From Rhineura floridana (Eukaryota > Chordata > Lepidosauria > Squamata > Rhineuridae): a DNA stretch of 64,000 bases. The notes under the pieces are model-generated. The model saw only the letters and a program-made list of their open reading frames with translations. It was not told the origin of the DNA and did not search any database. Position numbers and translations under genes: made by a program. The DNA lies in contig NC_084486.1 in the NCBI RefSeq assembly GCF_030035675.1, positions 64,006,730 through 64,070,729 on the forward strand. Reading direction: 5' to 3'. Of this stretch, positions 35,010 through 49,000 are shown piece by piece (position 1 is the first letter of the stretch; each line of letters opens with the position of its first letter).

Positions 35010-35665
35010 TATGTGCCTAAGAAAGGGGGGGGACACTAAAGAGAAATATAAATGGCTTGATGGTGGGAGGAAGCATGTGCTTGCATGCTCTCACTAGAAC
35101 CTCAGACCTAGGTGCAAGCCTGTGTGCTACCTAGGTTAGTCCTTAGGAGCTGAAGCTGCTGTTGCAGCCAAGTAGAGCAGCAGGCCTGTTCTCAGGCAGC
35201 AGGTGTGAAGGAAATGTTTAATTGCTAGCAATCTACTCCTCTGGTAAATGACAAAAGCATAAAGGACTTCAAACGTGTTCCACTTTCCATCAGTACATGT
35301 ACTATGTATCCTATGACTAATCTACTCTTTCTGCAGCATTCGAAGACTGTTAACTATTTGACAGAGAAGCTGGATATAGGTGGACAGGTGCTATCTTTGT
35401 TGCACCTTCCAACATGACCAATCTTTAGCCTTCTATAAAAGGCAGTTTCGGAAGCTGAAATAATTTCACAATAGAAGAGACTAGAAGCATAGCACCTGTA
35501 CAACTTGTTAATTTTGCTTATCAGGATTTACCACAAGGTACACTATATCTGTCTGTAGTAGGTTCCCAGCTCTGGTTAAATTTGGGTGAGGATTATCAGA
35601 AAGAAGGCTGCTCCATCTGCTAAACCTTTGCTGAGGAAGCTTCTTCTGTGAAAGCTAGTCTCTAA
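35010..35665. other. Intergenic, nothing recognised
   Basis: No coding or repeat homology that I recognise. Confidence 0.4.
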
Positions 35666-35668
35666 AAC

Positions 35669-36340
35669 AGCAGTGTCCGACATCTTTTTTCGTACTTGCC
35701 AACACTGTGGTAAATGTGTTAACATTTTAGCCACGTGACAAAAAAGTAACTATTTTTGAGGGTAGAAAAATACACAATATTTGTATTTATTGATAAAGTT
35801 AGTGAGACATCTGACATACCTTTTCATTATGTAGTGCAGAGAAATCAGGCCTAAAATCAGTTAGACTACATCTCAACTCTACCTCCAAATTTTCATCCAA
35901 TATCTGTGAGCTGTATTTTGATTTCATCACTTTTACAGCAGAAAAATTGATTCACAAGAGCTATATTGCACCAAAAATTGCAAAGTTTCGGAATAACTAT
36001 ATTTAGAACCACAAACTCATTTCAATTTAAAGTATGACCGCAGCATCATAACAATGGAATGATTTTTCAGATGTTGAGTGCTTTGAAATAAAATCACATC
36101 TACCTTGAAAGCATACGCCTCCAAAGAAAGAACAAGCTCTTGAGTTAGTTGAGAATTATAAATGTCAAAGTGCATTTTGCAGTGTAAAGGACTCAAGCTG
36201 TGATTCCTAAGGGTGGACACTTTTTGAACTGGTAGTATATACAAGAATTTTATTAAAATTTAAATTTTGCATTTAAAAAAACAGGTGGTACAATTAAACC
36301 ACCAGTTCACTACAGGTCAATAGCCTTTTTGCCACATGTG
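35669..36340 (-). mobile_element. Possible DNA transposon remnant (hAT transposase-like, minus strand)
   Basis: Minus-strand fragments such as FQSTQHLKNHSIVMMLRSYF and a stretch with RCSLTDFRPDFSALHNEK look like the C-terminal part of hAT-type transposase-derived proteins, with stops between them. The assignment rests on general resemblance only. No terminal repeats were secured. Confidence 0.3.
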
Positions 36341-38800
36341 GACACCAGGGCTCTAAAAGGCAGGCAAACCAACAGTTGGCAATACAGGTTTCTCTAAAGC
36401 AGCTAGGTTCCAATCTAGTACCAATTAACAATGTCTACTGCCTGGTCTTTATATATTTCACTATTGTCTTGAAGTGTTGCTGGATGGAATGTACTTTGGA
36501 GGAAAAGCGACTTCTCAGCTGGTATTATTTAATGATTCCCCATTTGATTTTAAAATATTTGGTTATTATTATGGATTTTTTAATTAATTTGTTTGTTTTG
36601 TATTTTAATTTATATATATAATTGATGAAGCTTCTTTAAGTGTTTCTAAATATAAAAGCATTAAAAAGAAATAAATCATATTAAAACAGCAGCTCTCTTG
36701 GTGAATGAGGGCATGTCTCGAACCAGTGTAATTCTTTTCAAAACTAGTACTTCTCAAAAGCTGACATTGATCTTTAATGGTGTACTATGCAGCTTCAACT
36801 GCCCCTTTTGACATACCATCTTGCATATCAAATCATCACTCCTCACAGCCCTACAAAATTTCAGCAATTTCTTTCCAAGACATGCTGAAGATATAATCTA
36901 ATTTCCAAAGTAAAACAGCTATGCAAGCATTGCACATACACAATGCATACATCTCTCATTCCCAAGTTAAGCCTGTAGGCCAAACCCAAATGCCCCTTTT
37001 TTCATCATAGAACTGAAGAGGTGGTTCATCCAAGATCATGCCCCAGAAAACAACACATTAAAAAGCAAATGTTCTCACCACTAAACCGAAGACTACAGAA
37101 AGTAATGTCATTAGGAGTTTTTTTGTTTATTCAAGACTTTAAACCAGTATTAAACATGTACAAAAGTTCAACTACAAAATATTTCAAAGGAATCAAACTG
37201 GCTTACAGAAAGTTTACTACTGTCGAGACTGAGGAAAACACTATTTCATGGATAAACTAAAAAGAAAAGCATGAAATAGAGTATAATGAATGACTACACA
37301 AAACACTACTTTCAGTGAAATCATTACTGGAAACGTATCTTCATTTAATCCAAGTTTTGCTTTAAGCTAGTCTTGCAGGGAGCCGGTGGACAAATGTTTG
37401 AAAGAGAAAATCACTGAAGCTTTCTGTCAGAAGTTAAGTAGACCTGCAATAAAGAAGCAAGTTTCAGACAACTATCTGAATGTCCATACATTGCAAATAT
37501 ACTTTCAACAGAATGTCCATATTTGACAGAAATGTTTATAAATCAGAGACATGTTCATTATTTCCTTGCCTTTCCAAGTTTTTCAAGAGTTGCATTATTA
37601 TAACAATTAAAAGTCTGCAAAGGGTAGTTGAAAAGCTCTAATTTACGAGGCACTATTACTTTAAAAAATGGCACAAGTTAACTACCAATGGATCACTACA
37701 AGAATTCTTCAGCATCTGGTTGAAAACTGGCATAAGCAACATGTCTGAAAAGCATATTAATGTTTCAGAAATTCGTTTAAAGGCAGAAACAAGTCCAAAT
37801 AGATGCCTGTCTAAATGCATTGCAATTACGTTACAATTATTTTGGGAATACACAGATATGCTCTGCCTTGCCTCAGCTCATTACCAACTCAAAACAATTT
37901 GCCCTTCTGGGATCAATTGTTTGCTAATAAATAATTGTTTGCAGCAACAAAATGATATTAAGTACTTTTCTTATTAGTTTTGCTTCTACATCCTGTAATA
38001 AGATTCAAAACTAACTCACTCCCAGGGGTCTAACCTTAACCTTGCTGTGTTTAACAGCCCAGGAAATGATGAACCATCTGTTTCAGAAAATAATGGACAG
38101 CCAAGAGGAAATATTGTTTAATTGAAGATTAACCTCCTCAAAAAGCAGAACGAAGCATCTCTATAATTAGCAAACACAACACAAGGACAGAAACAGCTGA
38201 AAACAAAGTCATATGGCCAGGTCCTCAATCCACTGAAGACTGCTTCCCATTCTACAATTTTCAATTGCAATTGTAATGCAAGTCATTTGCAGGAGCACTC
38301 CCATTAACAAGGTGTAATGTGGAAAGTAGTTCCAAATATAGAAGTAGTAGTAGTAGTATTTCCATTATACTGATTTTCAGCAAGTTGCATTCATGTTAGT
38401 GTAACAGACAATAGCATAAAGCAAGACAAAGCCAGGGCTGGAAGAGACTGACTAAAAATGTAAAAGATGCACTTAAGTCCTGGTTATGGCTGGAATGTAG
38501 AAATGTGATCCTGGCTCAAGAATTTGAAATACTATGACTGCTTATATGGCTTCTCTGAAACTTTAAAATAAAATAAAAATGAAGAACGTATCCCAGAAGC
38601 ATCACAGAAACAAATCTTCAAAAAAGACCTAGTGATATTTCCTTGTGGTAACCTAAAGGAAAGTCATTAAGAAATGTTATATTGTTGCTATTTCATGCAG
38701 GTGGACAGGAGAATACTGCAACTGTGGAACATTTCCACTTATTCGGTCAAATTCAAAAACCTGACCTATCATAAGGGATGTTTGGATAAAAGGTGGCTTA
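36341..38800. other. Intergenic or distal BUB3 3' side, no exon seen
   Basis: AT-rich. A minus-strand AATAAA occurs at 37,126-37,131 and could belong to a long BUB3 3' UTR, but nothing ties it to the gene. An AGT microsatellite lies at about 38,343-38,358. Confidence 0.35.
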
Positions 38801-38890
38801 GGCTGCAATCCTATATAGACTTATCTGGGAATAAGTCCCACTGAACTCAATAGGCCTTACTTCTAAGTAGATATGTTTAGAATTACACTG
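38801..38890 (+). repeat. Well-preserved copy of the CAATCCTA palindromic short repeat
   Basis: GCTGCAATCCTATATAGAC, GGAATAAGTCCCACTGAACT, CAATAGGCCTTACTTCTAAG and TTTAGAATTACACTG: outer inverted ends and an inner palindrome. Confidence 0.7.
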
Positions 38891-39389
38891 TTGGAGGGAG
38901 AAGTGATTTTTGCAGATTCCTCATTCTCATGTATTCCCTGAAAACCTGCTCCAGAGGATTGAAAGACTTTCTGAAACAGTGTGGGAAGTGGCATCAGCAA
39001 AAATCCCCCACTCTGCTGGATGACTGTTCCTTCTGAGTGACACTCTGAATCCAATCCCAGTGATGTAAAGATCTTTGCAGCTCTACCATGACATATTTAT
39101 GATGCTTTTGCTACCAGACAGTGAGTAACATCAGGAATGGAAAATTGCAGAAATACCCAAGAGAAATGAATTTATCAATACAAGAGAATATAAAAAAGAA
39201 AGATGTATAGACTTTGAATTAACATTTGCCTTTTATTAATTTATGCAAACACAAGTATAATTTGAATATAAATTTAGATATTATGCATTAATTTGATATT
39301 GTTCATTTTAGTTCATTTTAATTTTTTATGATTACATTTTTGTTTGCCTCATACTTGCATCCTTTACTATGACAAAACTATCCCTGGAC

Positions 39390-39520
39390 ACTTCATGGTT
39401 CTCCACTTTATCCTCACAACAACCCAGAGAAGTAGCTAAGTTGAGAAATGGTGATTGGCCTGAATGTCTCTGGTCCTAGTTCAACACACTTAACTACTAC
39501 ATCATTCTGGCTTGCACATA
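39390..39520 (-). mobile_element. MIR-like ancient SINE remnant
   Basis: On the plus strand TTTATCCTCACAACAACCCA, GAGAAGTAGCTAAGTTGAGA, CTAGTTCAACACACTTAACT and CTACATCATTCTGGC match the reverse of MIR/core-SINE sequence. Confidence 0.5.
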
Positions 39521-40616
39521 TTTACTGTATAACATTCTGAAAACTGAAATCAGACTTTAAATGTTAAAAAAACTCTCAAGAGTACAGGTACAGTTGCCAA
39601 GATGTGCTAGTAAGATTTTTAAAAGTGCCAAGGTACTGGGACACAGTATCTTGTGCTCCATTGTACCTGCTCCTTCAGTAGCCAGAAGGGTTCCAGTTGT
39701 ATCCTACAGCAAACAGGGGACGAAGAAATGGCCTGGACCCAGCTTATGTTTCAAGACAGCCATACCCTTTGAAGTTGTTTGTTTAGGTCTTCATGGGAGA
39801 CACCACTCTGTAGTCCATTAGTGTGGTAGAGGCATGTGCTAGGGCCTTCCCTGTTATAACACATCTTCTGGAAATCCGATCCCAGAAGGTCTCCCTCCTT
39901 CAATACATTGCTCTGCATATAAATTACTCTTAGCTTAATTTTACTTTGTTTTTTTAAGTTGCTTTACTGTAAGGTGCCCCTAGCAAGGGCACTTTGGAAA
40001 AAAGAATACATTTCAAAATAAAAGTAAATCCCCTCTAACCCTGAACTCAGAGACTCTGAAAGCCTGCACAAGCTTATTTGCCTGGCATGCATTACTTTGC
40101 TGCATATAAATGTTAAGACAGGATGGGCTTGGAAATATTACTCTTCATTCCACGAAGCCTATTTCAATCACTCAACAAATCACTTTAAATTTTAAAGAAC
40201 TATCTACTTTGGGGATATTTTATGAGGCAATTGCAGGTCTTAACAGGCAACATTATACCAATTGTGAGAATGCACACTGTCACTCTAAACTGCCAACTTC
40301 TTGTAGAGAGAAGCAGGTCAAGCCACTGGGCTTCCCACCTCTCTTCTATGAACTGAATGTTACATTTACACAAAAAGATGAAGTGAACAACTATGAATCT
40401 CTCCTATACAATGCAAGAGGGAATCTTCCATTTTGATGTTTGGCAGGTTTATCGTTTTACCCGTTTTACATATACTACAGCAGTGGCGGGCAGAAAGTAT
40501 ATCAGGAGGTATTAGTAGATCTTTGGGTGGCTAGTAAATCAGCAAGGGTTGCTAATTCCTAACGGTGTAGTATTCAAGCAGACTTGCGGGGTACTTTTTG
40601 GCCCTAGATGCACTTT

Positions 40617-41500
40617 TCATTGTGTAATTTAAACATAAGTAGACATGCAGGGATGTCATAGGACATTGTCACAAATTTTAATCTGTACAACGTGCCCAAA
40701 CTTCAGCCAGTTACCACCTACCATTTTCCTTCTGGAATTAAAAACCACTGGGGTCCAAAAATACCCCAGGAAAAGGCCCTAGGGGCAAATTTCCATTTTT
40801 CATTGTGTCATTTACACATCAATAGCGGTTCGGAACCTCTTTTCCCCACAGACCATTTGAAAATTGCTGATGATCATGGTAGAGCACTTAATGAGTTTTC
40901 TGCCTGCTGTAGCTACTGTAATGCACTGTGCTAGATGCTGTCTGATTTTTAATTGAATGTTTATTGCTTCTTTCATTTCTTATATTGTATTACAATTTGC
41001 ATTCTGTAGAATTCAAACTGTACTACAAATAAAATATAAGAAATAAAAGAAGCGATAAACATTCAATTAAAAATATGAGTATTTAATGCAGACATGCCAT
41101 GGACCACCTGAATGAAACTTGCAGACAACTGGTGGTCCATGGATCACAGTTTGGAAATCTCTGTTCTAAGACACTGTCACAAACTGTCACTTGTACAACA
41201 TCCCCAAATTTCAGCCAGTTATCACTTAATGTATTCCTTTTGGAAATAAAAAACTACTGTGGTCCAAAAGCATCCCAGCAAAAAGCCCCCGAGGCAAATT
41301 TCTGCCCCAAACGCAATTTTCATTGTTTAATTTATACATGAGTAGACCTACAGGGTTGTCCTTCTGCAGCATTGTCACAAAATGTCAACCATATATTGTC
41401 CCTGAATTTCAGCCAGTTAGCACTTACCATTTTCCTTCTACAAATAAAAAAACACTGGGGTCCAAATATATTCCTGAAATTGTGTTGTTTACGCAATAAG
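40617..41500 (+). repeat. ~182-bp tandem repeat, about 3 units, interrupted by a MITE
   Basis: Units start at CATTGTGTAATTTAAACATA (40,618), CATTGTGTCATTTACACATC (40,801) and CATTGTTTAATTTATACATG (41,323). Each carries TTCAGCCAGTTA-CAC-T, CCTTCTGGAATTAAAAACCA and a GGTCCAAA block. With the 341-bp insertion at 40,823-41,163 removed, both intervals are 181-183 bp. Confidence 0.8.
40823..41163. repeat. hAT-type MITE inside the tandem repeat
   Basis: The left end reads TAGCGGTTCGGAACCTCTTT and CCCACAGACCATTTGAAAAT. The right end, reversed, reads CAGAGATTTCCAAACTGTGA with TGGTGGTCCATGGATC. TTTTTAATTGAATGTTTATTG and CAATAAACATTCAATTAAAA-type arms fold back on each other (40,949-40,985 and 41,030-41,070). 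No clean target duplication. Confidence 0.65.
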
Positions 41501-42802
41501 CATGGGGAAGGGGCCAGCTCAGAAAATTGCTACCGCTTCTGCATAAGTGTTTTTTGGCTCAAGGTGTTTTGGTATTATCAAGCACAGAAAAAAAAAAGGT
41601 CTCTAGGAGAAAAATCACTCCATCCTTCCACTGGAAATCTAACTGGGGGTCCAAATATACCCCAGTCAGCCAGTGTGATTTTTCTGCCAGGTCTGCATGA
41701 GGGTTAACTATAGTAACAAAATGACTTCCCATCTACGTAAGGCTGCCAAAATAAAAGAATTAACCAGGACTGGAATTTTGAAAGGACTTTAAGCTCAGTT
41801 CAGTTTTGGTCCCAAAAACAAATTCCTATGTTCAAAATGTGCTCAGAGGCACTCTATTCTTTAAATCTAAATATATGTACATCTTGTGCACTTAGCTGTG
41901 TTTGGTAGATCACGGGGTTCTAGTAAATACAGAGTAGAAGTCTACACATTCCTGTACTACACAGCATAAAGGCCATCTTCCAGATCATCTTTCCCTACAG
42001 GCAAGTATACTCATATCTGCTCCACCTCCCCTTCCTGAAGGCAAATATGCTAGCAAATATGCTGGTAGGGATACCAGGCAGCTGTGGAGCTAGTGGAAAT
42101 AGCCAGTCCCCAGAGGTTTCAAACACTGCAGGCATATGCATTTTCTTGGCACTATAATATGCTCAAGTGGCAAACTTGAATGTAGGAAATAAACTCCAAT
42201 GTGCATACAGTGGCTGAGGGAAAGAAAATCATGATGCATTTAGCTTTAGGCTGGATTCATTATAGCTCTGTGCAACAAAAGCTAGTATTTTCTTTACTAG
42301 CAAAGCACAATCTTAAACATTAAAGAGTTAAACACACCAATTTAAAATTATTTTCTTATAATTTAAACCATTACTATAGCAGCTCTGCTTTGGTGTACTG
42401 CACGAGCAGCTCAGATCTATGTGACTGTAAAAAGATTGCCAATAGTTTGAAATCTTAAAGATTCAATATAACTAGATTCTCCCATATAAATTATCCTAAA
42501 TTCTTCAACTTAATTTTAAAGCAGTGAGCTAGTAATAATGGCATGACTTCACATAATAGCTCCTATTCAAGAAGAATGAGAGTTTGACATTCTTCTCATA
42601 CAAAACAAGTAGACAATTTTATCCACCAGATGTCTATCAACTTACGGATATTGAAAGCTTGGGGAATACAAGATAAAATCAACTCTAGTCCTACTGTCAA
42701 GCTGCACTATCTACCAGGAATAAATAATGCTATTCATGAATTTAGGAAAATTAATAAATCCTGGAATAAAGTAGAAAAAGCTCAAATACAGCTGAAACTT
42801 AC
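41501..42802. other. BUB3 downstream flank or 3' UTR, no other exon seen
   Basis: No recognisable exon for a spliced BUB3 C-terminal tail was found on the minus strand. AT-rich, with no strong repeat. Confidence 0.4.
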
Positions 42803-43023
42803 TCACTTGGGTTTTGTTTCGGCATCTGTCACTTGCCGAATAAAGATACCATCTTCAGGATGTTCAATGTCATCCATTTCATACATATAAGATGATGCGA
42901 TTGCAAGGGTGGTTCCATCATTACTGAAGGCTAGAGATGCTATGCTGGTAGGATAGCGATGGAACTGACAGAGTCTCTTTTTATTGAATGGATCCCAAAT
43001 ATTGACGAAGCCATCGGAACCAC
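42803..43023 (-). CDS. BUB3: BUB3 coding exon 6 with in-line stop
   Basis: Acceptor TTTGTAG. Encodes [20 protein letters not shown] through [11 protein letters not shown] and then TGA at 42,803-42,805. The bases at the stop, GTGAGT (42,801-42,806), are a perfect splice donor in the phase that human uses to add the tail SPCT, so both a read-through form ending KPK and a spliced form with a short tail are possible. No tail exon was found. Confidence 0.92.
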
Positions 43024-46000
43024 CTACAAATGGATTTGCAAAGAGCCATAAGAGCAGGAACTAACATTACCGATATCTGTACAGTTAAGTATGTACAGAA
43101 AGTATAAGGAAACCTGTTGTTTTCTCTGTAGGAAGTGCATAAAAATCAAGCACATGGTGCAGGATACACAATGGGTTCTTAATTAAAGAGCCCTGAGCTC
43201 CTTCTGGGAGGAAGGGCAAGCCATAAATTTAACAATAAATAAATGCAGAAAGTTTTCAAATTCAACAGGTTACCAGGTTTACAAGCATGCAAACCAGCTA
43301 CAAAGTAGAAACTATATTTTAGCTTATATTTACATTATACTTTTGAGAACGAAATGTTCTAAATATGTTAAAGGATTCACAGAACAACTGAAGCTTTTCA
43401 CATGACTGCTTGACCAATATAACTGAAGAATTGGATCTTATCAACCAACACCATTACTAAGAATAAAAACGTTTCTAGATTACCTGTAGCAAATGTGTTA
43501 TGAACATTGTGGAAAGAGATGGCATTGACTGGATAAATCTGTTCAATGTTATTCTCCTTCAATCTGTGACATTTGAAAGCATATTTCTTCTTCTGTACCT
43601 CCAAACTTGGATCCAAATACTCAACAGCAACACGACCCTCGATAGAGCTTAACACATAACCCTATAGGAGAAAGAGAAAATCCTCACTTATTTCCATGAC
43701 TGATCATATAGTTTTTTTCCTTTATGAACAGCTCTGTATCCATAAGACATTTATAAGATGTGCACAACCATCCTACATTTCACATTCCACTTGTGAGACA
43801 TAGGTCCACTCTGAATCCCGAAGATGCATGAACATAAAAGAAAGAACAAAAAGAGAAAGAGGCGATTCCCAAGGGAAATATAAATTATTTCCTTAGCAAT
43901 GCTTCCTGATAAAGAATGTTGCATTCCAGTTCTGACATTAAGTGTTATCTGTGAAAACAGAGGACACACTAGCGCTTTTTAGAAAGAACAGATCCCAAAA
44001 GATCTCTTTTGGATAGAAATAACATCTGACAAAGTTCACTTTCATTTAATGTCTCCTAGCTATCTTGGTATCTGACATGAAGAAGGGTCCGTTAGCCTTT
44101 TCCTTTACATTTTTCCCACCTCAAGAAGAGCAGAAAAAAGCTAAACACTACACTGAAACCCTGAGAAGGAATTATGAGAGAAACAAAGACTCTCTTGTTC
44201 TTATGTTAATTCTCTTTGTGGCTTTGATAGGTTTAGGAAAAAGCCATGCCAAGCCCAGAAATAACTCCTAAGCAAGTAGGGTTTTTTTAATTTAAATCCT
44301 GTAACAGTATTTCCCAGAACACTAATTTTCTTAGAGCCTAGCATTTATGCTAGTCTAGTGTTCCTGCATAATTCAGAGTTCTCTGTGATAATTTTAGAAA
44401 CAAATATCAAAGTTGCTGTAGTTTCCAACCACATTAGCAGCTTCAAAACCTCCTAAGAAGAGTAGAGCATATTTATCATTTGTCTTAGAGGTAGCAATAA
44501 AGCTTGCAAGACTCAAAATAAACATTATGAACAAGTCAATCATAAATCTCAACATCTGATACAATGGAGACTATTTTTCCTACATTTATGTTTGAAATAC
44601 TGCAGCACAATTTAAATACCTGTTTGTTAGGGAATGCTCTGATGCAACGAGTCTGATATTTAAGACTTGATTCTCTTCTCTGTTGAACATAGCCCATGTT
44701 TCGTAAGTCCCATACCAAAACTCTCCGACCAGCTGTTCCCACTATCAGTCTGTCACCAGACACAGACAATGTATACACCTTGGAAAAAGTGATCAAGTAT
44801 TATTACATTTTTCAGCTTTAATATTAGGATTTCTACTTTAACAGTGTAAAGGTAGCACAAAAGATTGCCTGTTCCATTAATATGTGCAATGATAACAGAC
44901 TTTTAAAAGTGAAAGACTCAGACTTAACTGTCCATGAAACAGTAAAATGCACAACACATGGACTACACAAGACTCACCCACATCAAAATGCCAAAGTCCT
45001 AAATATAAAATCTTCCTATAGATAAGAGTCTTAAGACACAGAGATGCATTTTTTCTTGTTATTTTTCCTACTTCATATATATCCCTAGTGAAATTTATCC
45101 ATTCTCATGGACCATTGTTTTTCCAGCCACCACACAAACTTAAGTTTCTAACAGTGTGCCTGCCAACTCATCTAACTTGAGCTTTCTCAAATTTTTCTTT
45201 CCCATGGTTAGCACAAACCACTGCACATCCATTTCTAATCTTCAAAGGGTTGTAATAACTTTTGATTTTAATTTAAACTGATTTAAGCAACATTTTCTAT
45301 TTTATTACAACCTTTTGAATTTTTTATTAATCAGTTATTTAAAAAAATATTAATCAGTTGTCATGTAAAAATCTTTCAAAATAAAAATTAACTCATATCA
45401 GCTTTTTCTAATTATACTTTCTAAAAGGCACATATTCTGATCATTGCATATGCTTAATATGCAATCTTGTATCTGATTAGACCCTTCATTTCTAAACATA
45501 CACTGGATTGGATCCAGAGTTAAGCAAACACAACGGGACTGGGTAGAATCAGACTTCCCCACCTCCGTTCCCCATGACAGCCCCCCCAACCAGCCCCAAT
45601 GTTTTACTGAAAGTTGGGGCCCATGCAAAATGGTGTACACTATGGCAAAGGGGGCTGACAGCAAGCCCCCAAAGTCAGGTGCCTATATCTTCCACAAGTT
45701 GAGTTCCCACTTTAGAAGGTGCCTCTGCCCAATTTTCAGATGCCCCCTTGTCCTCTCGCATCAGAGGCACCCCATTCAGTAGAGTCCCGCAACCCTTAGT
45801 GAGGTATACTTGGGTGACTGATGTGGGGAGTAGCAGCAGAAAACACATTTAATAGATCCAACCCATTAAATTGTGCAACCATGTTGTACCGCTAGATAAT
45901 AAACCTATATTAAGGATAATAAACCCATATTCAGGTTTTATAACAGACTGACAATGGCTCAAACAGTGACAAATTATACAAAAATGTGTACAATATAAAA

Positions 46001-49000
46001 TGTTTTAACACAAAAAACATAGTATAGAGAAATATATACAGGAAATACTGCATCAGGGGTGTTAACTACGTCAAATCTTCGTTACAAACTGGTGTCACAC
46101 CTGTAAAGTATGGTTTTCTGCACCCCACAAACAAATCAAATGAAACCAATATCATGAAATAGGCTAGGTATACACATTTATCAGATACACTATTAAAAGA
46201 AAGTGACATAATGAACCTTTCTGTACCAATAAGAAGTTTTTTTCAGCGTGACTGTCTATTATATGGCATTCTCTGAGCAATTCATCACAGTTTTCTACAT
46301 ACAACTATAAATCACAAGCAAAAGTAATGCATTTTTATAATGATCAAAGATTTAGATTATGCAGTGACGATAGTACCAGGCTATTTAGACATGATGTGGT
46401 CCAGATTGACAGCTCACCACTATGTTTACAAAGTATTTCAGTAGAAACAAACTGGGCTCCTTCTGGAAGGGTGGGATATAAATTTAATAAATAATAATCG
46501 TAGTAGTTTTACACTTGCATGTATCAGCTTATGAAAATGAAGACCAGCAGGAGTTCATAGATAAAAACGCAATAATACAATCACTGTCTAGTGAGTGGAA
46601 GTACTTAAAGCCTCATCTTACCCCTTTCTATTAAAACATGTTGCTATTCATACCATGAGACTGCAGTAATGTGTTAAAAGTTACACAGTTCAAGTTACTC
46701 TTAAATACAAAACTCAAGGTTTATTTTTGTCAGTACTTTTTCCCATTAATCTGTTTGCTTGTAAGCCAAGATTAAGGCAGGATCCCAACAGCTGCTTGCA
46801 CATTACTCATGGACTCTGAATAGTAAAGATGCTGGAAGTAATCAAGTTGCGACAGTTAAACTTTCCTGTTTATGTTGGCCTAAATAAATACACCCATAAA
46901 GGCCTTCCTGCATCAGTGACATGAAACCACATTACAATGCAGGCAATGCTGCTGCTGGGCTTCTTTGATACAGCATTAGAAAGTGGTCTCCTTGCTGTCC
47001 TCAAAAGGAGGTTATTTCACAGAAACTATCATCATTGGAGAACAGCCTTGTTTTGAACACTCAGCTATAGCTGGAAAACACTGCGATGGATCAGCGTGCA
47101 AAGTTAAACAAAATAACATCCCAATAAGTTGCCATTTTTTGGTTTTGATTAGGCTGTGGTGAGAAATTGCTGGTTCAGATTTAACAAAAAAAAAAAAGCA
47201 GTCTTATCCTGGTGTGATAAACTGGATTATTAACAAACTTTGGTTGGTACAAACCAGCATACCCAAGTTTGGCAAAACAAGAAACTGCAGTTTAGAAACA
47301 AAACAGGAGTGAAGCTTTAAATCTCCTCCTCTCATAAGTGTGGGGGGAGGAGAGGGGAGGCTTATGCTGCTCAAGCCAACAATAAACCATGGTTTGCTGT
47401 TATGCCTGAAAAGAGCCATTAAGTTTTCCTAGCATTACTAAGCTTGAATTCATTATTGAAGACAACTAAAGAATTAAGTTTGTATTTTTCTGGTATTTAA
47501 AATAACTAGTACCTGGCAAATATGTAAAAACTCAAATTTTATTCTCATTAATAGTGTTTCTGAATGTTTAATGAAAGCAACTGATCTTAAAGATATCAAT
47601 ACTTTAATTGCTCAAATGCATTCCTTAACAACATTAAAAATGGTTTACTGGTGTAATCCTATAAACATCTATTAAAAAATAAACCCCACTTAACTCAATA
47701 GAGCTTATTCTGAGTAGTCATGCAAAAGATTGTAGTATAAGTTGCTTAAATACAAACCTTTTCAGGCTGAGAAAATGTTCCTGCATTACAGGGTGTTCTG
47801 GGATCCCATAACTTGACTGTTTGATCCCAACTTCCTGTTACCATTACATTCACCTCTGGACAATATTCAACACATCTGATAGGAGCATCATGGGTGCCAA
47901 CAAGATTTTCTGTAAAAATATGTATGTACACACAAATCTGAACACACAGCTTCACTAAACTTTTTGATAACCAAATTTAAGAAAAAGAACAAAGCAATAT
48001 TCATACAGTGGTAACAGGTTCTGATCTACCATTCACTAATGTATGTGCATGCTGGGACAACTTTCAAAGGACGCTTGATCCTCTAATCTTTGCAATAGAT
48101 ATACACTTCTGAAGTGTTAAATGTAGACTAATAGATATCAAGTCAGTATTTCAAAGAAGCTTAAGGGGGGTGTTGGTACTCATGCAGAGATTTTCAAATG
48201 AACAAAAGAGATTTGTGCACCTAACTCTGTTGGGGTCCTCTGAAAATCCTAGCCATGAATAGCATGTTACAAAGATCTAATACTTGGTGAATGTGGCAAG
48301 ACCACATCAGTTCATGCCTTTGCCACTTGTGAGTAATTAGGCACTTTCAACAAAACTGTCAATAAACCTTTATTCCACATCACCATTCATTTTATCAATG
48401 TATCCTGTAGTATGAAACTGTTTTAGAAGCTTTTCAAGTGATGTTGAATACTTATCCTATAATATCTCAGTTTCTTTCTCCAACTTAGGAAAGGAACAAA
48501 TTAGTACTTTTTTAAATCCTCTAGAAGTTATTCTAAATAGCTTCCTTCTCCAGAGCAATAGCCCAATTCTCCAATATCTTTAAAGACATCAAGCACTGAC
48601 TGAAAATTTCTTATCAAGTTACAATGTCACAGCATCTAATTTCATCCTGTACAATGATAAAAAGCAGCTTTTCTGACACTGAGCCACTCTATTTCCAAAT
48701 ATCTAGGTGTCTGATCCTATTTTCCCTGAACCAACTACAATGACTATTTACAATATTACAGGATATTTGTATGGGGAAAGAGGTTACATGTCCTCTTAAC
48801 AAGTCAGAACAACATGCAACCATACTCACCAGGGCTGTGGAGTTGGTACGCCAAACCTTCAACTCCGACTCCTCTATTTTCCTAGTCACTCAGACTCTGA
48901 CTCCTTCATAAATAGCAAATGTATTTTAACTAGTAATAACACATTTACTGTAGTAAAATGGTAGCACAAGGCATTTCATCACCACCACGCGAATCAAGAG

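Noticed and set aside
40617-41500. CRISPR-like array from repeated blocks
   Set aside because: Eukaryotic context, ~182-bp period with diverged units and no short identical repeats with unique spacers.
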